Shown here one piece after another: positions 46,001 through 58,100 of a stretch of 64,000 nucleotides of DNA (position 1 is its first letter; each line of letters begins with the position of its first letter). The stretch covers positions 925,035 through 989,034 of the forward strand of contig JAAGOF010000070.1 of the NCBI GenBank assembly GCA_010645155.1. Reading direction: 5' to 3'. This stretch comes from Tigriopus japonicus. Its lineage: Eukaryota; Arthropoda; Copepoda; Harpacticoida; Harpacticidae. Both the position numbers and the translations under genes were made by a program. Below the pieces are notes generated by a model. It saw nothing but the letters and a program-made list of their open reading frames with translations. It had not been told where the DNA came from and made no database searches.

Positions 46001-46118
46001 TCTGTCCTGACAGGTCCAGGATATCCGGATCCTCTTCTTCGGTCTCATCCGGAACGGGCACCATTTGTAGGGAATTGGGCGGCGACCCATGATGAGACAA
46101 ATGTAGATCCACAGCCAT
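16031..46118 (-). CDS. CEP97: Centrosomal protein CEP97 (seven coding exons, about 1282 aa)
   Basis: CEP97 is a leucine-rich-repeat and IQ-motif protein that works with CP110 at the distal cap of centrioles, restraining cilium formation and microtubule growth. Coding exons (minus): 46118-45882, 39828-39568, 37019-36736, 35708-35497, 23226-22687, 21232-20291 and 17403-16031. The sum is 3849 nt, in frame throughout, giving 1282 aa against about 865 in human. Residues 30-260 form SDS22-like repeats (LKILNLAHNHV, LTWLSLAANNI, LEHLDLSDNAI, LTALTLNDNEV). These are followed by the cap FDYRPYIINWCLGIQVLDG and by LKAEWMYSQSKGR, which closely match the family. Residues 330-825 are serine/asparagine-rich and probably disordered, and account for most of the extra length. 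The last exon has an IQ motif at about 860 (VIQKTWKGHQTR), a coiled coil (EVRSMRTEEHVKYLTKEL) and VLWKEVQ, as in vertebrates. The exon 2 donor is the weak GTTCGT. The exon with the ATG begins at an acceptor (46139), leaving seven open codons upstream, so an earlier exon is possible. Confidence 0.92.
18024..20187. mobile_element. hAT-like foldback element with ~700-bp inverted arms
   Basis: A 2164-bp element in the last CEP97 intron. The left arm (18024 to about 18709, weaker to about 18725) is almost identical to the reverse complement of the right arm (about 19502-20187). I found only a few mismatches by eye and no net indel, since paired coordinates always sum to 38211. The termini are TAGAGCGCTAT and its complement. 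Both ends are flanked by the 8-bp direct repeat ACCATACT (18016-18023 and 20188-20195). An 8-bp duplication and a TAGAG end fit the hAT superfamily. The unpaired centre (about 18726-19485) is AT-rich and encodes nothing I recognise. Each arm contains the same 64-codon ORF, with no known domain. The element is non-autonomous. Confidence 0.85.
21439..21732. repeat. Decayed repeat with GAAACC units
   Basis: Two blocks rich in GAAACCGAAACC-type sequence, at 21439-21501 and 21665-21732, in the CEP97 intron upstream of exon 6. GAAACCGAAAGCAGA at the end of the first block is exactly complementary to TCTGCTTTCGGTTTC at 21665-21679. The blocks also share a direct match around ACCAAAA and GCCGA. A similar GGTTTCGGTTAAG stretch occurs at about 29325-29370. 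It is probably an old transposon remnant with no definable ends. Confidence 0.4.
23387..23632. mobile_element. Short hAT MITE with perfect 8-bp target duplication
   Basis: A 246-bp element. The left end CAGGGATCGGCAACC is the inverted counterpart of the right end GGTTGCCTTCCCCTG with few mismatches, and TTCTAAGG flanks it on both sides (23379-23386 and 23633-23640). CAGGG...CGGCAACC termini with an 8-bp duplication are typical of non-autonomous hAT elements. The interior repeats GGGCCCAC-like words in both orientations and has no ORF. It lies in CEP97 intron 4, about 160 bp from the exon 5 acceptor. Confidence 0.9.
23641..25455. other. CEP97 intron 4 segment with no gene recognised
   Basis: AT-rich intronic sequence between the hAT MITE and the tRNA gene. 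Around 24000-24300 the composition is more balanced and open frames exist on both strands, as in an old repeat or pseudogene, but neither translation matches a family I know. Confidence 0.35.
25456..25535 (+). tRNA. tRNA-Leu, anticodon UAG, intronless
   Basis: A complete cloverleaf. The acceptor stem is GGCAGCG/CGCTGTC with one G-T pair. The D-arm region TGGCCGAGTGGTCTAAGG contains the A box. The anticodon stem CTGGT/ACCAG encloses the loop TTTAGGC with anticodon TAG. A long class II variable arm follows, then the T-arm GTGGGTTCGAATCCCAC with the B box. The discriminator is A35 and CCA is not encoded, as in eukaryotes. A T-run at 25544-25548 should terminate Pol III. It lies inside CEP97 intron 4 on the opposite strand. 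Confidence 0.95.
26872..27047. mobile_element. Palindromic MITE, copy 2 of the CAGTTGTTGAGG family
   Basis: A 176-bp near-palindrome with ends CAGTTGTTGAGGG and CCCTCAACAACTG. Internal blocks CCATGCTCGAG/CTCGAGCATGG and CATAAGCTG/CAGCTTATG are also inverted. Ends and internal motif match the element at 15361-15605, but the arms are shorter. It has no coding capacity and no clear target duplication. Confidence 0.65.
29031..29193. mobile_element. 163-bp palindromic hAT-like MITE
   Basis: Almost the whole element is one inverted repeat. TAGGGCCCGGAA at the left pairs with TTCCGGGCCCTA at the right, and GACGTTTCA with TGAAACGTC further in. The arms meet around GTCAGCTGA and TCAGCTGAC. The flanks CAGATCAC (29023-29030) and CCGATCGC (29194-29201) match at 6 of 8 positions, consistent with an aged 8-bp duplication. 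It lies in CEP97 intron 4. Confidence 0.7.
29194..33266. other. CEP97 intron 4 segment upstream of the nested gene
   Basis: About 4 kb of intronic sequence. Only short scattered frames are open. The right part should contain the promoter and a 5' UTR exon of the nested plus-strand gene at 33498, because a good acceptor (CTCTTTCAG) ends at 33266. I could not place the upstream exon or a core promoter. Confidence 0.35.
33498..35330 (+). CDS. Unrecognised 610-aa protein, intronless gene nested antisense in CEP97
   Basis: A long uninterrupted frame ending in TGA, with AATAAA at 35439-35444, about 110 nt later. I do not recognise the family. Residues 1-110 are basic and Ser-rich (SNSSTSISSIRSGYGSS, KSLGDTLRSFTRG) and likely disordered. 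Residues about 118-216 look like a compact strand-rich domain starting VEIEIEYWHQAAKTW and ending in a probable helix before GATVIPRRS, a pattern that could be a PH-type fold. Residues 230-430 are again low-complexity, with Ser/Thr and acidic tracts. The C-terminal part has DYPEDTFSLQDEVDYLSE, PQWIRRSFEDLDLEF and the end HEVINFLNDRPGIEV. The frame stays open back to 33348 without another Met, so this Met is the natural start. An acceptor at 33266 suggests a 5' UTR intron. A germline PH-domain protein such as REC114 is one speculative possibility. Confidence 0.75.
   Translation: MSSGEPSTTPTQQRFMKRSNSSTSISSIRSGYGSSENSKWKSLGDTLRSFTRGTLPRMQSVDEHSLSGISSLRSSGTRSVTRALLTANAQSRQLFQKGKPAPSSSKLQAKTTTGGLISSSVEIEIEYWHQAAKTWTNEAFLKVNKNQGKVTINSEFEKVKLDLDSNLRVEHTNPISRDFNIILGCNGAKYRIAVLSEFDGNSLILALSKLGATVIPRRSLPPCVVKSGLRPISEGQVLTSSASPSSPLSLNMHLETGRNPILRRKSTGSTSDHSYNRLNSPSTAVMASEDHSALEDEVLLPRSNSMCVKDPEAPVFFHSIGGTQTTNPEKLETFSRRLNHRLEDRKNAQSRSDQSLNSDEISHENSSYTSTSSCNTSVSSGTGSETEEGFDDFHTTEEIGHCTSDGLGSNPESLTGSLPRKAGVVIGNNKRKMEKYEFLLVNIEGDRDILDPGHFGVAGEMVQCNFDDYPEDTFSLQDEVDYLSESPMPQWIRRSFEDLDLEFASTTHERKNSHKRGVQKSQAPTYFHMQSSTIDEQSTLSLSMGNLTTVIEAKLYESHSGTETPATTPTTTKSTSKNHESHYYGAKGAHQSAVRHEVINFLNDRPGIEV
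35439..35444 (+). terminator. Poly(A) signal of the nested gene
   Basis: AATAAA about 110 nt after the stop codon at 35330. Cleavage 15-30 nt later would end the transcript just before the 3' edge of CEP97 exon 4 (35497-35708), which lies on the other strand. Confidence 0.5.
39829..45881. other. CEP97 intron 1, no gene recognised
   Basis: About 6 kb between the first and second recognised CEP97 coding exons. Only short, overlapping open frames are present, with no conserved residues. A C-run followed by CACACACA lies at about 45670-45688. I could not define any transposon ends. Confidence 0.4.
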
Positions 46119-46139
46119 GATGGATTCACCTTGGCAGAC

Positions 46140-49100
46140 CTGAAATAATCAATCTGAACCTTGATGTTTCATTGATCTTCCTTTAAAAGCTGACAGATCG
46201 GTTAAAATGGCCGAATCCGTTCAAGAAATCATCGCCTTCACGCTCTAGAGAATCAAGTACGTAGATCGATCGTCCATCTTATCTCATCTTGGTTAGAATA
46301 ACGGACTGTCGGGTTCGATGAATGGCTCTAGCTGATCCGTTTTAGTATTAAACGACGACGATGATGCTGATGATCTCGTTCCGTTTATGGGCTTTTGAAG
46401 TCTGTTTTGTCTCACATATGCATGCAACGAAGAATGAACATTGTAAACAGCTTCGCCTTAAAGACAATCAATTGAGGTTGTAGACAGTGGTGTAAAGATA
46501 TCTTTCCTGCCCTGAGATTGCCAGTCATGGCCAAGGCCACTCCCTTCTTCAATTGTCAACAATACTTTGATGTACTACACGAGTAGTCTGTTGTTGTACA
46601 GGGAATGTAAATCCAATTATCGTCATCGTCAGCTCATTTCCATTCGACTACAAAGGATTGCAAACTGCTTAAGCAAGCAAAACCAGGGTTTTCAAAGACA
46701 CCAACAACACTTATTTAGCCAGGACAAAATAAAAGTCAGCTCAAGGCCAAAACAAACACGAACCGGTCAATATCAAAGTCAAGTAACGTACTGTCGTAAA
46801 ACATGGGAATGTGTGTGGAAAGAACGTAATCATCCACAAGATTATATTTATTGTTATTGAAATCAGCCTTTTCATTTCCATATAATCCGTAGGAGCAAGC
46901 AAAAACATCTTCAACTCATTTATGCTCTCTTTGAGTCTCTTCATAGAGCTACAAAAAAGGATAAGAATCGTAAACAAACTGGACAGAAGAAACCTTAGCA
47001 TGACAGTCCAAAGACTCGACGTGATGTTTGTCGCTTTGTGACAACTATTACAGGCCATAAAAATTTCGATTACTCATCAAACCCCCGAATTTCTTTCCCA
47101 TGGAATCAAGACCTGCAGACAAAAAGTTAAGGTGACAAGGATGACATTTAGCAGAAGCACTTCCTCTACCTAACATACCTAAGGGCTTATTTTTTTGGTC
47201 ACAAAAAGTACATTCAAACCTGCCGGAAATCGGCTGCTCTCGCTCAAGAGCCATTCGTCACCATTGCGATACGGTTGGCAGTGTGACCAAAAAGGCTTGC
47301 AAAAACACCTACGCTAAGTTGCCATATTTCCATCTCACAACAATTATTAGAGGTCGGGCATTTTGTTTGAGTTCGTTTTGCCGCAAAGCAATCTATCCAT
47401 CCATACACCAAAACGCATTCATCCATTGGCCGGTCGAATACGCAAAAAAACTCGTGCCGGAAATCAAGTGGCGTCAACAAAAACACAACAGACATTCATC
47501 AATCCCAACGAACCAGGTGGTGGAGGAGGAGGATCTCACACTTCGTGACTCAAGACTTTAATTGTAAACCCCGTTCCTTAGCCAAAACTGAAGCAAAGTC
47601 TCAATTCGAGGGGCTTTGCATGAAAACACATCCATCCTAAGCCTCCATCCACACAAATTCAGGCCAACCGTCGAGAATGCGGAAACCCTTTCTTGGTTGA
47701 TCCTCCATTTTTCCTCGAGTACGTACGAACTCGGAATGAGACTCTGCGGTTTGCCTGGCTCTATCAATCACATGTGAACAAGTAAAGCGCAAGCCATTTT
47801 TTGGGTGAGTGCCAAAGTCAAGCTTATCTTTCAACATTTCTGGAGGTATGGGGGGATAAAAGTTTTGAGATTCGAAACACCGACAGGTCAATCCGCGATC
47901 CATGTCCGTGCGCTTTCCGAAGTTTCACTTCAGGGAGTTGAGGAGAGAATCAGGGAGATGATGCATGAACTACACAACTTGTTTCAAAACCTCATCCAGA
48001 GATGCTTGAACAGGACCAGGATTGCTGAAACTGCCTCTGGCATCTTCTTTACCTTCTGTAATGGGCGACAGGTAAACCTCAGCATTGGCAACCCTGGGTC
48101 AGTCAGACAGTCACAGGTGGAAAAGAGAAAGTGCAAATTAAATTGGGCATTGCCAAAGGTATCGTCACAACCGCGGCTAAAGCCACCACATCTCGTCACT
48201 TGAAAAGATCTTCGGAATGTTGTTGACCTCCTTGAATGGGTTTGGTAAATTTACTCACCATCAAAACTCGAGTCTTTTTAGCTAAAATGTTCAAGTACCA
48301 ATTGACCTCCCGTTCAAATTTTTAGCAATCCTTCAACAATTTTCCTGTTTCTCTTTATGGCGAAGGTTCACTCTCAATCTTCGGATAAAATCCAGTTTAT
48401 TTCCGGAAGGGTTCTGTATTGCATTGAATGAAAAATGGCTTAACAGTTGAGACCATTTCCTAACACAGCACGTAGCACAGTTAGAATCAGTGCTCATAAA
48501 TAGGACAAAAAGGCTTCAACAGATGCCAATTCATGGTTTAAAGTCTATATTTGTTTTTCCAAGCTTGAGAAACTACACCAGGAGAGTTAGAAGTGACTCG
48601 CCAGCTTTATTGAGTTGAACAGCCATGTGTTCTCGGCCAAAAACTGACTTATTTTCCCGCCTCACTCCATATTTGTCCGCGTTGAGTTCAGGTGAAGAAG
48701 ACACGTGCGCGAATGAACTTGTCGAAGGAAAAAAACGCCATATTTGGTCAGTGATGGAAACTTGACAGTTGGCTCATCTGCCAAATCGCAAAGCTACAAC
48801 TCCATCAAATTTGGATGTTAGTGTCTCTCGTAATGATTACGAATGGACTAAGAAGGTGTGCAAGTCACCGCGTCGCAATTTTTGGTGTGACTATCGACAT
48901 AAATCATGGCTTGCTGGATGAATGCGCTAAAAAGGGATCTCAAGCCATGTCTTCACCTTGAGCCCACCATGACAATAAATTATGAAGTCACCAAATTCGA
49001 ATTGTAGGATTCGTCGCAAAATGGGGTGCTCGAAATCGTTGGCGAATCGGTAAACCCTCTCAATCGTCATTGTTCATTCTTTCTATACCCAATGGCTTAT

Positions 49101-52100
49101 TTATGAACTTCCTCCCATTTAGGGGACATTCCCAACCTCCCTTTGGTCCCAAGAAGTGCATCTTGAATGGCACTTGATGAGGGCTCAAAGGGCATCCGAT
49201 GAAATGGGACAAATTAATTAGGCATGCGCCGGATATCGGCAAGATACCGTTCAATCCTCCGCTCAATCCCGACAGGATTACGTGAACGAGGTTAACGAGT
49301 TCGAGTAGAAGGAGGAGGTATTTCCAATGTCAGAAGCTTGACATCGCATGCCAGTAAATTGTCATGGCAAGTGAATTGATCGAACGGGACGGTAGAAGAA
49401 ATATGTCAAATTGTGAAGTTTGATGTTGAAAAAGAGGCTCGGTTCATTGATTTAAAAATGACTTGATCTGATTTTGGAGATATCCGTGGTCAAAGATGGG
49501 TTACGTTAGCATTCAAAACGGGTTTGTGCTCCTTAGTATACGCCTTATATCAGGTTTAGTTCTTTTTATAGTTTTTGGTTAAATACCGTGGGAATGCGGA
49601 TTCTTTTAAATCAAGACACCATTAGACACTTCATGAGACGAACGCAAGTGAAAATTGCTTGGGAATATCTACAAGGGATTGGATAAGGTCAGCAATTATT
49701 GTCTAACCAGGAAGTTGTGATAAACAAGGAGGAAGATGTAATAAAGATGCTCTAGAGATTTATGAACGCTTCACAACAAAGGATGCCAAAGGGGATGAGA
49801 TTGTTTTATAGGCCAATCTGTTAAACAATGAAACCCCTGAGGAAACATTTAGAGCGAATTGAGACCTCTACCAGAATAATTTCAAGTTAAATGTTTGACG
49901 TTGAGGAAACGGTTTATCAACCGCTAAATAGATCCATATCTGAATTCTCGGACTTCAAACGACGCAAATTAATGGTTAGGCAGAAGGCTTGCATATTTCA
50001 TTCACCATTTTTATGGTTAATAAGCCTCTGGATTCAGAGCTAAAGAGATTTGAACCAACTCGGGTAAAAATCTTTTGAATCGCATGAAGTAATCAGCATG
50101 AGAAATCATGTCACAGGCTCTCATCTGATGCCCTTTGGGCCTTGGACGAGAGCAAGTTCAATTGGCCACAAGGCAGACTACTCAACTCAGGCAGATCCAG
50201 GCTTGATAAGGATTGAGTGAGCAATCTGAATTTAATTGCAACTTCCTGGAGAGGTCACCAAATTTGCTGGCAGTCGTCCTTAAACCTCTTTCTTGACCTA
50301 AAGAAATGAACAATGGACGAGACAAGGACAATTGCCAAGTACGGACAAAAGGCCTCGCTCTCGCAGCTTGAACCATTAGGACAAAGCAATTCATTTCGAA
50401 CAACAGATTTTTTTTTCGATATTTCACTCCTTTGAAGAGGTTTGAATTGCAAATTTCTATCCAAGGTTTGAATCTGGCAGGTCTAGCCAATCGTGGGACT
50501 TTGATTTGGATGTCACTCGGATGATGATGATGAGATTGGGAAGGACGAGTGTTGCGAACAATGAAAATCCTGATTCACATGTACTTCCTAATTCAAATAA
50601 AAAGACCATGGAGTGCATTTCCCTCGCTTTTTCTCACTTTTCTTAGCATATCTGGGCGTGGAAGGAGCTCAAGCAGTCCAGGATTGAGAACTGTCATGGA
50701 TGAAGTTAAACAAGGTCTTTGGAGTGAGATCAATTATGGCCGAAAATTGCAGCTTGGGTGTCCGTGAAGCTATTTGAAAGTCCTTCTGGCTAAAGAAAAA
50801 TGAGAACAATGGTACCCTATGTGTCAATCACGGTGTTGGCACCTCATCCAACTGACCATAAAAATTCAACCTTCAAAACCACTGTTGACTCCCTAAAGGA
50901 GCCATCATTCTCACACAAGGTGGAAGCAAACAACGCGAAAGAAACTTTGCAGGAAAAAATCTATTGAAATGAACTCCCAAACGAAACGTCAGAGGGACTG
51001 GTGTACCGTATGTGCATACTGTGCATATTAGAATAATCGAGCATTGACTGCCTTCTTTTGTGGCTCCAAAGTCAACGTATCATGTATGTATAAACAGGAT
51101 ACCATTTCCCTCTCCATTCAGAGCCTTGAGGCTCATGACACCATTAATCAAGCTAAAAAGTATTTGGTTGCTCCAAAACCGTGTGATCCCTCACTCTCTG
51201 TCTCGTGGAAAAATTGCCACAATTTTCCCGTTCCAGCGACTGCAATGGTGCCTAAGCTGATCCATGACGATCTCTTTCCCTCCTGATGTTCCATTTGTGG
51301 AAGACTAGAGAGGCCCTTGGAGCACATGGACGATCATTATCTGTAGCATTAATACCCTCTTTCCTTTCCTATTTGCTGGAAGAGGGTGCCTCACAAACGT
51401 TCTGGAGCGTTTGGGGCCCTAAAACTTGTTCTAATGCTGATTAGGTGGATGGAACAACATTGGAAAGCTCGGTTCCCAAGCGCCTTTTTGCTTTTCTCGA
51501 AAGTGCGTACGTCTATTGTATGTACGGTTATGCTTTTATGGATTGGGCTTTGGCATGTTATTCGTCCCACGTACGAAAACCTTCTAAGGCGACGAGATTT
51601 CTTCCAGATAAACAAAAGATTTTCCGCGGGATAAATACGAAAGGAACCAAAATGGATCAAATTTCGCCTCGTGGGAGCAGTTTTTTTTTCTAGAGTTTGG
51701 AGCAAATATCCATTAGGAGCAAAAGAAAAATAGTTTCCTGGAAGGAAAGTTAGGCTAAACCTTTTCATTACACCACCGCGTGGTTATAAAAAGATTTCAA
51801 ACTTGCCCGTACTCTTTATTTCATGGCCAAAATGTAAGTCTTCTTTGTGCAACAGATCGGTTTTTTTACTCGTCGCCTGGCAAGTTTTTTTCTTATGAGA
51901 TTTTCACATGCAAGAAGACGAGTTCCTGGCCTATTCTTCTACTTTGCCTTCAATCTCTTTCTTCACAAAAAGGGGCAGCTGAATGATTTCTTCTTTCTTC
52001 GAATGACATGATCTAGACTTGAGCCTTCAAGGGTCGTCAAACCCATCTCTTTACTTGTCTACTTGAATATTATTAGCCTACTTCACACCAGAGAAACCAA

Positions 52101-55100
52101 GAGTAAATCTTGCAGTCCTGATCTTCTGACCAGAATATATCAAATCTACATCTCAAAGGAACGAAAAAGAAGAGGACCCCCAAATGAAGCGGCTTGGTTT
52201 TGCGCTTAGATTTGGAACAATGGAGTTCATAAGGCCTATGGCTCATCATCCATCTTGGCTCTTTTGAGGAACAACACTCCATCTTGACTGACTTCCCAAG
52301 GGAAATCCAGCTCTTGTGGCCTCTTCGTATAAAGTCAGGGTTGCCGAGGCAAACATAATTAATCGAAACTGACGGACCAAAGCCTAAGCAATGGTTGAGA
52401 AAGTAATCATACTTCGGGGAACATCTGACCAATCAGCCACAAGGTGTGGTTTGTGGGCGAGGACCCTATTTTTGGCCATCAAGAGGGGGAAGCCCCCTCC
52501 CTTCATTAGCACTTGGAAAGAGGGGAAGATCTGGTGTGAAATAGGACTTTCCGTAAATGGTTTTCCCACAAACACATTCATCCTCCAACATTTGAGGCAC
52601 CAGGTTCTACACATACGTCACTCCAGGCAAATGATGATTTATGGAGCATATATACATTTTGGAGAAGGATATGGGTGTCATCAAGTTGTTGAATTCGACT
52701 CGTGAAAGAAATAAAAACACGGCTCCCATTTCATCTTGGGGGTCAGGAGTTCAATTCACTTCCTACTCGCGAGAAAACTTTCTCCAGATCCTCTTGACAG
52801 ACGCTTGCGTCTCTCACTCCTAATCTAATCAGAATTCGACTTTTATTCGTTTACAACAAAGAGATTGAAGGAAGCGGCTAAAGTGAATGCTGCCAAAGAA
52901 ACGAGGGTAATTCCAGTTTCAATGAATTGAAGGTTAACCCTTGGCTTTCAAATCAACCGAAGGCTAGATCTACAGTCTACCTTACCCCGACTCAAAGGAG
53001 CTTCAAAGATGGTAACAAGACGTACGTAGACACAATATCCATTAACGAATCAAAACAACGTGTCGCACTTCACTGCACTCCAAATCGACTTGAGAATCGA
53101 AAACAACCCCTATTTCTGAACGCTGAACACAACCTTGCTTTCACTTCACATCCTTATTGGGACTATTAGCGTTCTTCGTTCCCAAATTTGTCTATCGTTG
53201 CCGTCGTGTTCGGTGCTCGTCCAGAGGGCTCCTTCGAAGCCTCACTGCCTGTTTCTGCCTGACTTTTGGTGCCTCCCTTTTCATCTCTCTCTCTCTTTCG
53301 CCTCCTCTCCGGGGTCTCCAGTTTGTTCCACTCTGGAACCTTGGGCTCCTCTTCTTCATTCCGAGTCCCCAGTAGCATTGTTGGTGTTCCTCGCCCAAAG
53401 GAAAAAGAAGCGCTCTCGTAGTATTCTCGCTGACGACGTTCACCGGATCTCAAACTCAGGGTGACTTGAACTCTTGGGTTGGGCCTCTTTATGAAGAATT
53501 CCCATGGAGCTGATGCAGTCACCCTGGTCCAGAATAACAAAAAAACTGAGTTGAGTGAGGGGAAGTAACTTTTATTATCACATAAACTACGAAGCTACAT
53601 GCGCTGGTTAGCGAGTCCGATCGGAGAACAAAGAATGGACCCTCATGCTTTCTCTTGGACGTATTTATGTGGAACAACTGAGCTGAAATCCATAAAATGA
53701 GCTCATTTCGAGTCCTCTTTGTCCGGCTACATGACATTAGTACGGAGAACCATGCATGACTTGGCGAAGAGTACCGAGATTCCGAGTTCTTGGATACAAG
53801 AGAATGGAGTAAAAACGTGGATCCCAAAACGGAACTGAACCATCAACCATCATCAGAGCTAGAGAGACGCAGCCTTTTGAAAGAAGGAAAGCCATGCTCA
53901 ACCATCCGTTATTCTGCGCTGGCTTTCCCAACATACATATCTGGGCGAAATATTTTGGAAAGTTGAAATTACAAACAAAAGAAAGAACCAAAACGTTGAA
54001 GTATGCAATTTGAACCTTGATTTTTGGGTGCGTGTATCTCCAGTTAGAAGCTTTCTAATGCATGAAAAAGGGCCTCTTTGCAGTAGATGGGCCTCGTCAA
54101 ATGCCAACATGCCAGTCACTCAAGAGGCCCAATGTGTTGAAAGAGAGCACATGATATTGAAGATGCACTAGAGGGCGTCGACATACCATATGTGGAACAA
54201 ATGATTTGTAACTGTTGGAACAAGACATGACGTTAGAACAACAAAGTAAACCAAGGGAGTTGTCACCTCATTACCAAGACCTTTTTCCTTTAACCTTGGG
54301 GAAATATCAGACCGGGGAAAAATGTGCCCCACTTCTACCACTTGCGACAATTGACTTTTTATCGCTTTCACAAAATCTGGTCAGAGAAAAGGAAAGCCCC
54401 TAATCCCTAAGTTGGAAACAGAAAACGAGTTTAAACGTCCACTTGTAAATGAGTTCATAAGCGGGAGCTTTGGACGTTTCTTCTGTTGCTACGAGACAGG
54501 GGGAGTGGAATTGGAGGTTTTATAGGCATCCATAAAAGACAAGCTTTCACTAGGCGTTGTAATTGAGGAAAGGGACTGACTGCTTTTTGGGCGTGGATCC
54601 ATCGGATCTGAGCCAGTAGTGTACAGGACAGTCAAGTCTCTTGAGGGGATATTAAGCTCGTGGGGAAGAGGGGAAACATTACACCGATCACTAGGACGAA
54701 TGAAACGCCCAGCCACAGGATTATGTTGAGTGGATAAATGACAAGCTCGATCTGTGGACTTGCTCTTAGGTCATATTTCGTGTGTTTTGTGTGTTTTGCT
54801 CGTTCGAATGGGAAGTTTACTTCCGTTTTCCTGCGATGAATGCATTTGCTAAAGTTTGGCCAATCGTAAAAAGGGTTGGAAAAAGTACAGCCAAATCGAC
54901 CCATTACTCTTTTAACTATAAAATGGTAACCCAGAAACACACGGGTTTAATCAAGGTAATATTCATATTTTTTAAAGTGTTTAAAGCATAGAAATGAAAT
55001 GGTTCTTTGGGTAAATATATAAGTGTTATACCGGGTTTCATCCCAAAATCGTTATCTCGTCATTTTTTGTTTGGACTTTTTTTATGAAAGCAAATTGGAT

Positions 55101-58100
55101 TGTTCCATGTAAGTAAGCCTTCTTAACGTCATTTTTTAAGTACAATAGAAGTGTGGATAAAAGAATTTACTTTTTCACTGAGGAGTTTTCCGTCATATAA
55201 AAAAAAGTTATCGTTGCATCGACAATGCCTTTGAAGGCAATGTTATTTCAATGCAATTTGGTGCTTACTCAAATCTTAAGGGCTCATTTTTGAATTATTT
55301 TGAATTCATTGATCCGAGCCAAGTCAGACTCGTCTACGCTTTTCCTTTTCTAAATCGCAATCTTTGTTTCACAAATCCAGAAAATTGGGCCTTAACTTTT
55401 GTGCGTACAATATAGGGATCCAGAAGTTATTATTGCAATATTCATTTAAGCTATTGGTAACTGAAATATTCTTTTTATAAACTCATGGAATCATTAATTC
55501 TATGCACGCAGTCGCAGTCCACGGGTTGAGCATTTGCCAACAACCCTCAACATTCCTGAATTCGTTGGTTCGAATTCCAGACTTGCCAAGTCCTAATGAC
55601 TGTTGCTTTAATTTGCACACGGTGAAGTTACCGGCCTTATCAACTTCAATGGGCGAACCTGCTGCCATTCTCGAGGGTGAGGTAACATTTAATGTTTTTT
55701 TGGAGTGGCATTATTCCCATGTACGGACAGCCTGCATCAGATCACTACTCCAAAGCTATGTTTTGGTAGCAAAAGAACAACAAAGCTCTGTTTCTAAAAA
55801 CATCTCAAACTTCCAAAGGTTGACTTAACCTGAAAGTCTATGGTCCTTCTTTGTGGTTAAAATTATAACCTCTCGACTTTGATGACTAGGGACGGGCATT
55901 TCGTGTTAAAAAGACGATGGACGTTATATGGAATAAAATTCCACGTTCACAGACGCGGCTCATTCTATCCAACTTGAAATCAATTGAATTCAAGTTGGAG
56001 TAACATTAGAAGTACTCCTGTAGCTGTCCTGTTAACAGGAACAAAGACAAGGCCTATTGTGAGGTTCTGATTTGATTTCATAAGAGGTAAAGTTGTTTAC
56101 GCTCAGCAATATCTTTGAAGGTGAATATGTATTCCATTTAACGCGCATGCTCTTATTTGCACGAAACGCCCGTCTCTATTGATGACCGTAGTTAAGGAAT
56201 GGGTCCAAATTCAACCCTTGAGTACTTTTACTAATATTGAAATGAAGGCAAGTGGGATTATCAAGGTTGCGTGAATAGTATAACCTAAAATCGTCGTAAG
56301 CAACACTTTGATCGAGAAGAACAGAATAATCTTCTTTCAAGCCAAAAATTCAACTCGTGTTGTAATATTCATTTTTATCTTTTACCGATCATAAATAAGG
56401 TGGGTTTAACTCCAGGGATTCAGAGTTATCCACTTATCGGGGTTATTAATGACAAGCCAAGCACCAGATCATTATTTTGAAAAGTTTACTTACGTTTGCG
56501 TTTCGTTTGCACAGGATTATGGGAATGTTCCTACCGAAGGCTCTTAGAGTGATGTATTCAACTTGATAGTCTTCCTCAAAACTTTGACTCACACAGAATG
56601 ACTTGTAAGAAATGAGGAAAATTTGTAAGGGGTACAGAAAGAAGAATATTTTCACACAATTCTTAGATGCGTCAGACTTGCGAAATACTTTCCAACATCT
56701 TCAGATAATATCTTGGTTGAAGTTACAAGGGGTTTTCATATTCTAATATTTTCTCTGTATCTACCCAGAACACTTTCTAATGTAACTAAGGAGAAAAATT
56801 TCCCAGACTTTCTAAACTACTTATCTCCAAGTTCTAAACTTGGAGGTCTCCGAATCCACGCTTGGCTTAAAATTAAACGAACCTCATGTGTGGAATGATG
56901 CATACATGTTTGTTACATACTGAAGACCATTTATGAAACAAAAAATTGCTCATGATATTAGGCTTTTGACTGTAAAGTTACTGGTTGTCAAGGGTTTTAA
57001 CTACTGTTCCATCCAAGTTACGCAAACTTTATGGTTTCTCAAAAACATCTTTAAATTAGGAGTCTTTAAGACGGCCTGATATTACTGGAATTACTTAAAC
57101 AACCAAAATAAGTTGGGAAACAGAAATATTTTTTTACGTCTTTCATATTACAAATCGACTAGAAGTTTGCGGGGATTCCAATCTTACAAAAGTCCCTATT
57201 TTACGATGCTAAAATCAGAAAAAATACGCAGAAAAGGACGCTTTTAATCAATGGCCAACCCTGTAGGCAATTAAATGTTTATATTTCATGCTTTAAGACT
57301 GGTTATCGGCCCACAAAGAAAACAAGGGCAAACATTACATCTTATTTTGATTTGGAAACTTCTGAATTCCAAAAGTGTTTTGAGAAAATGATGGACAGAC
57401 AAGGGATGTCATTATCAGGGTCATAGATAGAGTCAGTATAGAGGTCATTATCATACAGATTTTCATTATATTTTTACCAAAATACACTGAAATGTACATT
57501 ATCTGGTTATTCAGTCTACAAAATTTGAATTTTTTATTTCGATAGATGATTGTAAAGCCAGTCTTACCTTTACATTTGAAGTCAATCGAATTGTTACTTA
57601 TGATTTAAAAGCACTCATCAAAACAGTTACTTAACAAGCGCAATTTTGAAGCTCACTTGAAAAAATATCGATTTTTGTTGTTTCAAATAGTTTGCCCCTC
57701 TGGAATGGTAAACAAAGGTGAAAAGAAAAGTTACACCGAAAAAGGGCCCATATTAAAGGGACAATATTGTAGGAATTTACCATCAAACTAAAAAAATAAA
57801 GCTTCTTGAGTCATTTGAACGAAATTAAAATGAAATAGCGTATGTTTTTATTCCGGTTTTTGCACGAATTTATGTTGCATTTAATAAAAATTTCGATGAC
57901 ATAAAAGTAATAGAATAGATTCAAAAAACTTACGCAATGACAAATATCTACACACGCAACCCCTCTACGAGCACTTTCAGAACAAAACCTCAATAATCAG
58001 AGGCATAATTGAAGACCTCTTGTACAAATTTTGATTTAAGATGTTCTTCGTTGGTTAGTTTGAGAACACATAAGATCATTTGATCAATCGAAGGTTCGTG

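Noticed and set aside
53135..53540. Overlapping 109- and 124-codon ORFs on opposite strands
   Set aside because: The block is GC-richer and one frame is charged, but there is no domain and no partner exon. It could be a UTR or a CpG-rich promoter.
55020..55220. TATACCGGGT start resembling a mariner end
   Set aside because: No matching inverted end was found downstream, so there is no defined element.
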